A DNA stretch of 64,000 bases, taken from assembly GCA_026419775.2 (NCBI GenBank), contig JAOPGA020001714.1, positions 1 to 64,000 of the forward strand. The letters are read 5' to 3'. This document shows, piece after piece, positions 40,099-51,209 of this stretch (position 1 is the first letter of the stretch; the number at the start of each line of letters is the position of its first letter). Made by a program: the position numbers and the translations under genes. The stretch comes from Acrasis kona. Taxonomy: Eukaryota > Heterolobosea > Eutetramitea > Acrasida > Acrasidae. The notes under the pieces were generated by a model. That model saw only the letters and a program-made list of their open reading frames with translations, was not told where the DNA came from and ran no database searches.

Positions 40099-41735
40099 TT
40101 AATAAATGGCGATAGGATTATAAACTTCGCTTTGGGATAAAATACCAAGTTCCTCCACTTTTGGTTTATGCAAAGGATTTGTCACATCAATATCAAACAT
40201 TGCTCTCACTCCCGATTCAAGTCTGTAAATATGATAAAGAATATTATCATTCTCTCTACCTTGAATATGACGCATGTTACCATTCCAATCCTGTACGGTT
40301 TGAATAGGTAAATCAAACATTGGAACAGCAGCTTTATTTAATGTATCAATTTTTAACAATTTGAACGTAATGGGACTGTCTCCATACTTGAACGGAACGC
40401 CTTGAGAGATTGCAAACAAACCTTGAGAGGAAACGAAATGTACGGCTGAGAAGGAATGGGCAGGATCGAGTACGAAATCACTTGCAACTGACTTTTGCTT
40501 CAAATCAATGTGAAAGATGCGTTGGCTCATTTGTGGATCGTCTTCATCTCTTGCCAATATGAAAAGATTCTGACCTGCGGTATCAAACTCTGACCAAATA
40601 AAATCTACGAAACGATCGCTGTATTCTGTTGTAAGAACTGGAGTGATGTCTGCAGTGTTCTTGTTGACGTAAATGACTTGAAAAGCATGAAAACCTTTCT
40701 TCTCCGAGTGACTAACCATTCTGACTGCTAGTAATGAGTCGGTTGCTGAATCGTAGTGGATGGATGATACGGCGGTGCTAATGTTCAACATTTTAGTTTC
40801 GTGGGAACCGGTGGTGGAAATGTATAATAGATTAGTAATTGTCTCATTCAACCTCCTTGTTGGTGCTCTTGATACTGAATAAATGGCTTGTTTGGTGGTG
40901 GTGTCGAATGTTACAATTCCGTCGTTGATGGCGTCATCGACGAGTTCATCTTGTTTGATTTGCATTCTCTGATTCCTTACGTTCTGTTGGATTGGCTTCA
41001 CGATGGATGGATATGATAATTGTTTGAACTGGTGGATGTTCCAGAATGTTAGAGGTCTGTCGTGAAATTGTACAACGGTGAGGAAGTTTGGTTGCTTAAC
41101 TTCATTCTTGTTTTTAATTGAGCTCAGAGACTTTATGGGTCTTTGTTTGGTGACGAGTGTGTTGGATGGGATTACTTTTACATCTACACATTGATGGAAT
41201 GCATCAGGTTCGTTTTGTTTGTGTGATATATAACGGAAGCGAACAACACAATGCTCACATGAAAATCCTGAAGGGATGGTCAACTCGTAGGTGAGGTTTG
41301 TTTGCATCCATTGCTTGTGAGCGAAGTAATCTGGTATAAATCCATCAATTTTGTTAAAGTCTTCATCCTTCTCTGGTACTCCTTCACTAGGAATTCCTTT
41401 GGAGATTGCCACATCAAAGTAACCGGGGTTTCCTCTGTATTGTTAAATAAAATATTATTCATATTTTTACATTTGAAAGTGATTCAAGTTCTGTTGGAAG
41501 AAGAATTTGAATGGAACACCAGCCTTCACAATTGTTTTTGGTTGTTCTGGACCGAATTTCCCACAAGGTCCCTTGCTTTGAAAGCAAGCTTTGATTTGTT
41601 AAACAATGTTGTTAAGGCGAACATACCTCTGGATCCTGGTGTACTTACATTGAATCCACCCCTTTGTGGAGGATCAAGAATGCATAGATGAGCATACACG
41701 GTAGCAGCAAGTAGTAGTGTAATCAAATATGACAT
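40099..41735 (-). CDS. Secreted protein with LPMO-like/cupredoxin histidine-first domain and C-terminal propeller-like region
   Basis: Three exons, 41627-41735, 41471-41588 and 40099-41434, with introns of 38 and 36 nt; 520 aa. Signal peptide MSYLITLLLAATVYA would be cut directly before His, giving a mature start HLCILDPPQRGGFNVSTPG, followed by CF...GPCG, a PFKFFFQQNLNHF strand and GNPGYFDVAI. That pattern (N-terminal His, HLCxxxPxQRGG, later His) matches the X325/LPMO-like copper-binding secreted proteins of fungi and protists. The C-terminal about 370 residues are strand-rich repeats resembling a beta-propeller. It may bind or use copper at the cell surface. Function is inferred. Confidence 0.78.
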
Positions 41736-41986
41736 TGTCAAGTAGGTTGTCAAATCAAAATCGAGTTCATTTAAAATGGTCGGAGTTCGGAGTATCGGCG
41801 ATTCCAAGCAGGTATAAAAAGATGGCGGTGTTCAATATGGCGGAGAACACTGTGATCAAATGAAATCTACTTCATGTTGCTAAGTACAAACTTTAACACA
41901 ATAAACGGCTGTCAGTTTTTTAATATCATTGTGGTGTTCAACTTGAACTTTTCTGTATTACAAAAAGTTACAAAATATCTCGAAGG

Positions 41987-43075
41987 ATGTCGACTTTTCC
42001 CACATGCTGTCACCCCATCAAGTCCCAGATGTTGGGTACTTCTTACGGTAACGATATTATAAAGGTGAGATTGAGTTGGTTTTCTTGATTCATATTCAAC
42101 AAGGCAGAAGAACTATTAAATGAGGTTTCAACCATGCTACAACCTCTATCGGGAGATGAGCCACCATATACATTTGTACCTATACTTCGGAAATTGTCGA
42201 ATGCCCTTGACATTACGGAATGTTTTCTATTTCAAAAAAGAATTTGTGAATTTTACCCCAAGCTTCGCCGAGCGATCAAATACAGACCAAATGATTTACA
42301 AGACCTATACCATGTACACATGTGCTGCTTCGCATACCAACAGCTAGTGTATGCCTACAAGAAGATGAGTTATGCCCCGAATGATAATTTAATACCAACT
42401 ATATTTAGTGCAATGGAACACATCAATGCCATGCTAGATTTTAACCCCAATATACAATTTCTCATTTATCGGAAGGCGATACTTGCAAATCAACTAAAAA
42501 AAGACCCCACAACTCTTATAGAACATATGGATGGTATCCTGGAAAGATTTCCCGATTATCATGACGCCCATTATTTAAAGTGCATCACGTTACTTCAAAT
42601 TGATCCAGAAATGAAAAGATACAAAGATCGCATAAATGTATGCAATTTAGAATACTTAAAAACTGCGCCCGTACAATCAACGCACTATGCCTTCATGTCC
42701 TACCTTCAATGTCACTTGCGTCTTAATCATGATTTAGATCTCAAGAAGGCGGAAGAGTGGTTAAGAAAAGCAAAAGATGCCGAAAAGCATTGGTATCCAA
42801 CGACCAACCACACCATAAGAGAACAAGTCATTGATAGATTTACGCAGTTACAAGCACAAGGCTTCAATTTGGACTCGGATACAGTCATACCTACTTTAGA
42901 TGAAGAGGACGAGGATTTGAGTGAGGAGGGCGAGAGTACAGACGATGAAAAGATTGAAGGCAAAGACAAGGAACATCAACAATCTCAAAAAGTTGAACAT
43001 TCACATTCGATATGGTTTGTTGTGGCACTAGTCTTGTTTTGTATTTTTTACGAGACACTCAAACAAAGAAGTTGA
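41987..43075 (+). CDS. Tail-anchored TPR-like protein
   Basis: Two exons, 41987-42064 and 42104-43075, with a 39-nt intron, phase 0; 349 aa. Exon 1 gives MSTFPTCCHPIKSQM and continues in frame through the intron. The body is all-helical with TPR-like units (for example HAHYLKCITLL-type helices, KAEEWLRKAKDAEKHW). An acidic linker (DEEDEDLSEEGE) precedes a C-terminal TM (SIWFVVALVLFCIFYETL) and a few basic residues: a tail anchor facing the cytosol, on ER or mitochondria. Family unknown. Confidence 0.75.
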
Positions 43076-43909
43076 AATCAAACACTTTAAAATGTAAACA
43101 GAGCCTCAATAAACGAATAACCTCGACATGTTCCTGTATTTGCTTTTATTACAAAAACACACAGCAAGGAAGACTCTGTCTATTGTTGGAAATTAATGAA
43201 ATTTTGGCTAGGCTCGGAGTTCAACGGATCACTCGGAGAGCACATGAACATCAAAGAATATAACAAGAAGACAGTATATTCATATATGGAAACCCATCAA
43301 TCCCTGATATAATAATATTTCTCCGACCTGAAAGATCTTTTGCACTGCATCTTTAAAATCTATTCAATCACGAATTTGTCTTTATATGTGCAGATTCTGA
43401 TCCAATTGTGTAATTTATACAAAGAAAAACACATGGAGACTTCACGTGGAGGTGGAAGAACTAAAGCGACAGAGGTTATCAAGCTGAATCTTCTCCACAG
43501 GAAGCTAAATACCTACAGATTCCCGTCTCAGTGTCTGGGCACCTCATTCGAAGAGAATGCACTAGTTTCGAATACTACTGAAGTCACCCATCTAGAGGAC
43601 CAACACCACATTCAGGAGAAGTATGAGGCTACCGTGGATAAGTATTTTCGAATCAACAGATACCAAAGGGTGCTATCAATATAGGGAGTGGGGCTAAACA
43701 AGATTTAAGTGTTTTATTGTATGAGACATTAAATGTATTAGTTAGTTATTAACTTATTCTACTCAGCTTTCTGCTATACAGGTACTTTGAATGCACATTA
43801 CGTACATGACAGACATCAAAAGAAGGGTTCAACAATACCAATAACATTCGTCATTTTGGATGCATTCATCGTACAAACGTTAGAACAGAATTACACTTAT
43901 TTAAAAAAT
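43076..43909. other. Intergenic; one tentative small frame
   Basis: An ATG at 43433 opens a frame of about 83 codons to 43684 (METSRGGGRTKATEVIKL...) with acceptable composition but no motif. Otherwise nothing is seen. Confidence 0.3.
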
Positions 43910-44632
43910 CTACAAAATATTTTTACTTGCCAACAAATTCCTCGCTCTGTTTCCCCTCATAACCAAAAACGCGCACACAAGCAATGCTCCTATAAACAAC
44001 ATATTAGGGTTGAGTTCATTATAAACATCACCTAATTTCTGCTTGCCCTGAGCAATGGCCACAAACGGAACCTGTGAGGTATTTTCAAAATATCTTTGAC
44101 TGAACACGCTTCTTTGTCTGTAATCTTGATGCCAGGTTCCTATCAGGAAAAAGAGTGGCATACCTCCCCAATATACAAGTGCAGGCACTGTACCAAGGCT
44201 CAAACATCTACCAATACCCAGCACACCCAATGATGCAAACAAAGGATGCCTTGTAACTCTCAAAAGTCCTCTTACATCTTGTGCTTCTGATTTGTTACCA
44301 TTTTGTGCTGATGGACTCGGAGACGACATAACTTGAGGTGCAATAAAAAAATACGCTCCTGTTAAAAAAACTCCTAAACCCTTTGTGAATTTGGATGGTG
44401 TGAAGGCAATTTGTGGTTTGATTAGACCTTTCCTCACATCTCTCAGGTATTTGTTATAATAATATGTTGTTGGCAGGAATGTACCAAGAGCGACAAGAGA
44501 GTATGCTCCTAAAAATGGTTGTTCACCACCTAGCTTATCTATAATAGCCTCTCTGTTGCCAGGGTGCGACATGATCATATGTGTGCCAACAAACGCCGCC
44601 CAACCGGCTGCTATCTTTGATACATAACTCAT
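43910..44632 (-). CDS. NnrU-family membrane protein
   Basis: Intronless, 240 aa. NnrU hallmarks: GTHMIMSHPGNREAIIDKLG at the start, LGAYSLVALGTFLPTTYYY, a central RVTRHPLFASLGVLGIGRCL with the conserved R-HP, and several TM helices (about 5-6), ending with LFIGALLVCAFLVM. NnrU relatives include bacterial denitrification-linked proteins and the plant 15-cis-zeta-carotene isomerase Z-ISO, which holds haem. In a colourless amoeba the substrate is unlikely to be carotene. A soluble basic loop at 110-120 separates the halves. Location could be mitochondrial or ER membrane. Confidence 0.75.
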   Translation of the reverse strand: MSYVSKIAAGWAAFVGTHMIMSHPGNREAIIDKLGGEQPFLGAYSLVALGTFLPTTYYYNKYLRDVRKGLIKPQIAFTPSKFTKGLGVFLTGAYFFIAPQVMSSPSPSAQNGNKSEAQDVRGLLRVTRHPLFASLGVLGIGRCLSLGTVPALVYWGGMPLFFLIGTWHQDYRQRSVFSQRYFENTSQVPFVAIAQGKQKLGDVYNELNPNMLFIGALLVCAFLVMRGNRARNLLASKNIL

Positions 44633-45022
44633 TTTGTTATCAATATTTGTCGGGCAATTATTACCAATTGGAATTTTATATTCGGAGGAAAGGGCGGACT
44701 ATTACAATATCAATTTTAACTTGTCCAACTGAGAGATAGGTTTTTTAAAACTTTTAATAAATTAAGAGTTTCATATGAAGAAAATGCACAACGAATATTT
44801 ATAAATGCATTGTTTCTAAAATCATTGTTATGATTATTGACGCCGACCTCTACTAGTTTTTTGAATTTGATCCTGGTTTGTTGATCAAGAAGGTATTTAT
44901 TACCTCTGGTCTAACAAAAATGGAAAGCAAATGGACACCACAAAATAGATCATGAAGATTGTTGAAACATCTTTATCTCAAATTAAAATAATTGTAAATC
45001 TAAAAGCTACTTTTAATTGATT
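44633..45022. other. Intergenic, no gene seen
   Basis: AT-rich, only short frames. Confidence 0.4.
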
Positions 45023-45508
45023 CTATTCTATCTGATCTAGTATAGACGAGGATTTTACTCTTAGGGGGATTACTTCTACATGTTTTCTATTAATGATTCC
45101 AAGCACATCCTCGTTTATACTGTATGCATGTTGAACTTCATTTTGTAAGTCTGATAACATATCCTCGAGTTCTCTTTTTTCATCTCTCTCCTTCTTCCAC
45201 ATTATTGCTATTTCTTCTGCTCCCTTCTTAGATTCGGTTAGTGCATTTAATAACCTCTTAGCCTCAATTTTTAAAAACCTGACTACCTCATCATCTTCGG
45301 ATTTAGGCTCCAAATCATACTTATTTATTCTATCCTCAGAACTCTGCCTTTCTTCTTGGAATCGATGAAGAAAAACTGTAGGCCGTTTTTCTCTCTGCCT
45401 CCTTTGAGGAACGGGACTAAATACCGTGGTTGTATCTGTTACAGGACTTCCAACAGGGCTCCCAACGGAAGTGATATCAACAGGTGACAAATGCCGGTTT
45501 TCAGACAT
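45023..45508 (-). CDS. Hypothetical coiled-coil protein
   Basis: Intronless, 161 aa. The first 45 residues are disordered with proline-directed sites (SPVGSPV, FSPVPQRR). Residues about 70-130 form a charged amphipathic helix (EEIAIMWKKERDEKRELED) likely to dimerise. No family identified. Confidence 0.65.
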   Translation of the reverse strand: MSENRHLSPVDITSVGSPVGSPVTDTTTVFSPVPQRRQREKRPTVFLHRFQEERQSSEDRINKYDLEPKSEDDEVVRFLKIEAKRLLNALTESKKGAEEIAIMWKKERDEKRELEDMLSDLQNEVQHAYSINEDVLGIINRKHVEVIPLRVKSSSILDQIE

Positions 45509-45731
45509 GGCTTGTCAGATGTCAAATGGACGAACCTATCACTACTATCGACTGAAAGCCAGCAACCAAACCGCAAGATGATAAATCAGCTCATTTATCT
45601 TCGTATTTATAAGAGCACATTCAATGTAATTCAACAAACCGTATTGTTGTGTGGATGATTTTGCTCAATAAGAATCGCCAAATTACAAAAGTCTATTTTA
45701 ATTAGCATTCAAAATAGAGTCAACCTCATGT

Positions 45732-48700
45732 ATGAATGACATGATAACAAATCGTAGATTATTATCTTTATTTATATATATATTAGTACAGCTGCTTCTC
45801 GATGTGCATTCTTATGCAACAATTGTAACTACGGACCCACTTAGTTTTGGACAGTCTGCAGATTTGACGGGTGCAAACAGCGTTAATGCCCTTGATACGC
45901 GGGAAGGAATATATGTTGCATTTCAAGAAGTAAACACCAATCAAGGAGGAATTGCAAATAGAAGACTCACTTTGACGACAGTCGACGATGGTTTCTCCAT
46001 TCCAGTCGGACAAGCAAACACGAACTACTTCGTCAATAACAACACATTCTTGGGACTTATAGGGTATATTGGTATAGTGGCTGNTCAAGCAGCCCCTGCC
46101 GCGAGCACCAACATGCCATATTTTGGCCCTGTATCAGGTGTCGCAACCATACGCCTTCCCACCCAAACAAACATCATTAACCTAAGAGCTTCATATAATG
46201 GTATGTATACATTACAATAACAACACTTTTTAATGAAACAGATGAAATGGTAGCTACAATAAATTACTTGTTAAACGGTCAATCCATAAGAGACTATGCG
46301 ATAATTCGTAGTGGTGATACCTTTGGTGTTCAAGCACAATCTTCTCTACAACTGGCCTTGACGGCTGGAGGGTTGCAGCTGAGACATTCTTGTTCCTACG
46401 TTCGCTTCTCCCTAGATGTACAGGCGTGCGTTGATGAATTGGCAGCATCCAAACCAGACATTGGTGCCGTCATGCTTGCAGGAGAGTATGTTCCTCCTTT
46501 TTTCTCATTTAACCTTTCAATAGTTCCCCATCCCTTGCCCTCGCCATTTCAAAAATCAAGAACAATGTAGCAGCAGGTATGTTAAATGTTCACACACGAT
46601 GATCATTAATGAATAGTTCCATTCAAGTATCCACGGCTGATCAAATTCTTCCTACTATCGTTTAACTTTGACATTAATCTGTACCTAAACGATTCCACCA
46701 ACGTCTTCGTGACCCAACAAGTTCCCTCATACAATGATCCCACCCTAGCATCATCCAATCAATTCAGAAAAGCAATGAGAACATTCTCCACGTCGCCTAG
46801 ATATTCCAGTGCAAGTTTCGAAGGATACCTTACCGCACAAATACTGATCCAATCCATACAGCAGTACATGGTCGACGCCGCCAACAATTTAATCTCACGC
46901 ACCGATCTCATCGATGCAGTCTACAGGTACTCTCGATTCTACGTCAAGGAGTTACCGTACGGACCCTACTCATTAGCACCCGACGCATGTAACCAGGGAG
47001 CAAGATCGGTCTACCTATCACGACTCAACGCATCCAATTACATTTACATACCGGAATGGACCCTGAGTTGGAGCGCATGTTTCGCCGATCCATTATCCAT
47101 CAAACAACCCATCGTATTCGGACAAAGCGTAGCGCTGCTCAACGACTACTCCACCACTGCCATTCAATACAGAGCGGGCATCGTCGCAGCATTCAACGAA
47201 TACAATAACGTTGGTGGGTACAACGGTCGATTCGTACAATTAGAAACCATGGATGACGGTGGCGATCCAGAAAAGAGTTTTAACAATACTAATTTCCTGA
47301 TCAACAATGTGGGTGTGATTGGGTTGCTAGGATACGTTGGCGTCGGATCCGTATCGCCCGGTCTGTCCCTACTCAAGAGCTATAACATTTCGTTGACCGG
47401 TAGTTTTAGCAGTCGACTGGCCATCGAATCTTATTTCACTCCCAACATTATCAATGTGAGATTGAGCGCGAACGAACAATTCGTTAATGTGATTCGATAC
47501 TTTTTTAACGTGAGAGGAATCACGAGGGTGGCATTTGTGACCAGTCCCTACTTTTCTCCGCTGTGGCCCCACTTTAACAGAGTCATTTCGCCTCTAAATA
47601 TTTCTCCGGTGGCATCGTATTTGTCCTTCAATAACACCAGCGGTGAATTGGACGAATTGGTGAGGACATTGGGCAATGCCAATCCAGAAGCGATTGTGAC
47701 GGTGATGCCCACTCAATATAACGTGTTGTTGATTGATGCGATCCGATCGAATCGAAATGGGAGTTTCAAATTCCCGAACGACGTGTTATTTCACGTGTCT
47801 ACCAATACAGAGTGCGTGAATGATTTTGTGGTGAGTCAATTGGTTAGATTGAATCGTACCAGAAATGTGTTCTTCACTCATTACGTGCCGCAAATGTATA
47901 GCAGCAATTTGAACATTTTTTCTACATTTGCAGCTAGCATTTCCAATTCGACCATATCCAACGTGATGAGCACCACTTCATTGGAGGGTTACATTGTTGG
48001 TCGATTGGTGACCAACGTGATTCAACAAATCACGCAATTCGATAATTCCGTCACCAGACAATCATTCACGTCCACTCTATACAGCAATTCGTTCTTTAGC
48101 ATTGGTGGAGTCAACATTGGTAATTATGTGAGTCAATGCGAAAAGATTCCAACCGAGTGTTGTGCACAAGGATTGAGAAGTTTGTACTTGGTCGGAATCA
48201 ATCCTACTTTAAGCAACATCAACAACAATACGTTGGATTATAATGCTTATCGATTGTTGATCAATGGTGCATTGAGTTACAGCGCAACCACTTGTTTTGC
48301 AGATCCAGTTGCTCAAGTGGCATTACCTTTTAATTTCATACACGTTGCTACCGGTGCTAGTGTATTGGGATCCAATGCTTATAACTATGCCATGGGCGTG
48401 AGAGCTGCTTTTTATGTTTTGAATCGAAGAGGAGGCATCAATGGTCAACGACCCGTCTACTTGAAATCTTATGATGATCAGGGCAACGATGCATTGAATG
48501 ACTTTTGGACCAATAGTGCTTATCAAGTCGATGCAGCGTATGGTATCATTGGAACACCTGGCATCAATGATACTCAATCGCTTCGATTGGGTTATCGAGC
48601 AGATACCGTGATGCCATTTGTGGGCGTATACTCTGGTGCACTGGCATTGCGTCAAGATTTAGTCACCAACGTGATCATGTTCAGAGCGAGCATTCGTGCC

Positions 48701-50818
48701 AATGTTGCGTCCATCATTCGATCCGTGACAGCCACCGGCAGAAGAAATTTCGTGTTATGTGTACAAAATTACAAAGCAAGTACGGTGTGGGAAGATGGCG
48801 TGACTGCTTTTATAGAGCTAGGTAGCTCTAATTATGGAGGGATATCTCCTAGAAGCGTTATTCGATTCGATAGTGTTTCTGATAACGGCATACTTGCACA
48901 AATACAAAATGGCGGTGGTGACGCGTTGTTGTTGTTGTGTAATGCAAGTAATGCCAATCAAATCATCACCAACACTGTGAATAACAATGTGGTTTATGGA
49001 GTACCTAATGATGTAGAGTTGGGTAGTTTGATTCCATTGTTAACATCGAGCAGTCAATTCAATCCATTATTGCTGCAGAGGATCTATGCTTGTCAATCGG
49101 TGCCTGCATTCAGCACCGCTTCGTCCAGTAATTCGCTAGTGAATGCTTACATTGGTGCCATCAACAATACTGCATTCTTATCGAGCGTTAGTTTATCAAC
49201 CAATCAAGTCGATTCCATACTGGATCAATATGGAATGGAGGGTTATCTAGTTGGGTCCATCATCACCAACGTACTACAACAAATCAACAGCGTTGCATCC
49301 AGCAGAGCCATTTCTGATCAAACGGTCAGCAACAGAAATGCATTCTTGAGAGCATTATATGATACGAATGTTGGTAGTGTCGGCGGAGTCACGGTGGGTG
49401 CGTTGACCATTCCATGTGCATCCATACAGACCAATTCATGTGGATGTAATCAATACGCTAGATCCACTTTTATGGTATCGCCAGTATTCAATCCAATCAA
49501 TAGGCGATACGAACAATACGGATTGAACGATGGCATATTGTACTTTAGTGGATGTGGCATAAGCATTAATACGAATGGCGTCAATCCAGCAGCCATCGCA
49601 GTGCCCATTGCCGTGAGCATGAGCATATTATTGGTGACCGTGATCATTTTGGTCGTCGTCATCATCCTTTGTGTTCATCACAGGAGTAAAATGGGAAGAG
49701 CACCACCTACGGGTACCATGGTGATTGCATTCACCGACATTCAGAGCAGCACCATCATATGGCAACAATACCCACAAGAAATGAGAAAAGCGCTCAAGAT
49801 TCACAACATGATCATTAGGAAATTACTCAGGCGATTCAATGGATATGAAGTCAAGACACAGGGCGATTCGTTCATGTGTGCGTTCATGAATCCATACGAA
49901 GCCGTCTCATGGAGCTTGTGCGTGCAAGAAGAATTGTTGGAATGTACCGATTGGCCAGCTGAACTAATCATTGGTAGCTACGACTGTCGCATGGAATGGA
50001 ACCAAAAGAGAAGTGTTATATTCAAGGGACCCAGGGTGCGCATCGGAATGCATTTGGGAACAGCTGAGCGCATCATTGATCCAGTCACCAACAGACCTGA
50101 TTTCTTTGGCACTACGGTAAACAAGGCTGCTCGCGTGGAGAGCTGTGCGCATGGTGGTCAAATATTAATCAGTCAAACCTTGTTGAGAGCGGTCAGCAGT
50201 AAGCTATATAATAGCGAAACTGATGAATTGGTATGCGAGGAGAGATGGTACTTGGACTTGACGGAGAGCATCAGGACCGTTAATGAATCCAGCAGCAGCA
50301 ACAGAGCCAGCAGTAGTCACGTCGCAACCAAAAAGATTAGACCGAAAAAGTATGAAGCAAAAGTGGCACAAGAAAAGATTTTGTATAGGAGCACTGGAGA
50401 GCATACGCTCAAGGGTTTATCTGGTAAAGAAACATTATATGAGATATTCGTACCTGATTTGGCTAGCAGAACGTTTGAGCAGAAACCTGACGAGAATATG
50501 ATTGAATTGGATTTTGATCCTCATATTCGATTAGAAGAGTTACCAGAACACTTTTATAAAATGAAACAAGATGCGAATTATCAAATCGATGTCGAATCAC
50601 AATCTGAGCACGATGAGCACGATGATGAACATGGAGACAGTGAGCACGGCGAAGGTGATGGTGTCGAGGATGATTTACAACAGGGTCAGATTATTCATGT
50701 ACATAGCGTGCCAGATGATGACGTTGCTGTGGAGATTGGAACGCAGGTTTTAGAGAATGAACATGAAAGTGGTGATGAATTTGTGAATGTTTTGCAAAAT
50801 AATGTCACCGATTTGTAA
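45732..50818 (+). CDS. Receptor-type class III adenylyl cyclase with three tandem periplasmic-binding-like ectodomains
   Basis: Four exons, 45732-46200, 46242-46485, 46524-46576 and 46617-50818, with introns of 41, 38 and 40 nt; 1655 aa. A signal peptide is followed by three repeats of a type-I periplasmic-binding (ANF-receptor-like) domain: about 30-406, 406-813 and 813-1240. They are marked by repeated blocks such as SWSACFADP/SATTCFADP and EGYIVGRLVTNVIQQI/EGYLVGSIITNVLQQI. One TM lies at about 1252-1278. The catalytic domain (1285-1560) has metal Asp in FTDIQSST and VKTQGDS, then after an insertion RVRIGMHLG, FFGTTVNKAARVES and TLKGLSGKETLYEIF. The Lys in EVKTQGD and Asp in RPDFFG favour ATP over GTP. 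An acidic C-tail follows. One base (46084) is N. Confidence 0.93.
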
Positions 50819-51209
50819 ATATTACATTGTAAATTTTACGTTCGAAAGAGAACGTAATTAAAAGAGTTATTTATGAAATTGTTGTGTTCTTTGCATCAAG
50901 GGTGGAGAATTGAAACTTCAGAAATCGCCATTTTGATTGCCTCCTTTTTACAATTTGTAAAAGTACTCAATGTCACAGCGTTGATTGATGTTGTCAGAAG
51001 AAACAATGTATTATAAAGTCTTACTGTAATTTTTCTGTTATTTTGTTACTGTTACCTGATGCGCTAAGATTAACGATCATTACTTTTGTGCGGAGCTTAG
51101 CTTTCTGAGCTGTCAACCCGACTTCCTTTCTTGGCTATTCAATTTTTCACACAAAACAAGGAGCAGGAACTCGAACTGCACATATAAACTAAAGTCGAAG
51201 ACGACATCA
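50819..51209. other. Intergenic, promoter region of the SAP gene
   Basis: No supported frame. A TTACGTTCGAAAGAGAACGTAA near-palindrome lies just after the cyclase stop (about 50837-50858), within the likely 3' UTR. Confidence 0.4.

Noticed and set aside
41874-42062. 62-codon frame upstream of the tail-anchored protein
   Set aside because: It is out of frame with the real first exon (41987-42064), whose splice to 42104 keeps the frame and extends the protein.
43205-43235. Stretch resembling the 5.8S rRNA AACGGATCNCTCGG block
   Set aside because: Only about 15 nt resemble it and nothing around it matches 5.8S or other rRNA.
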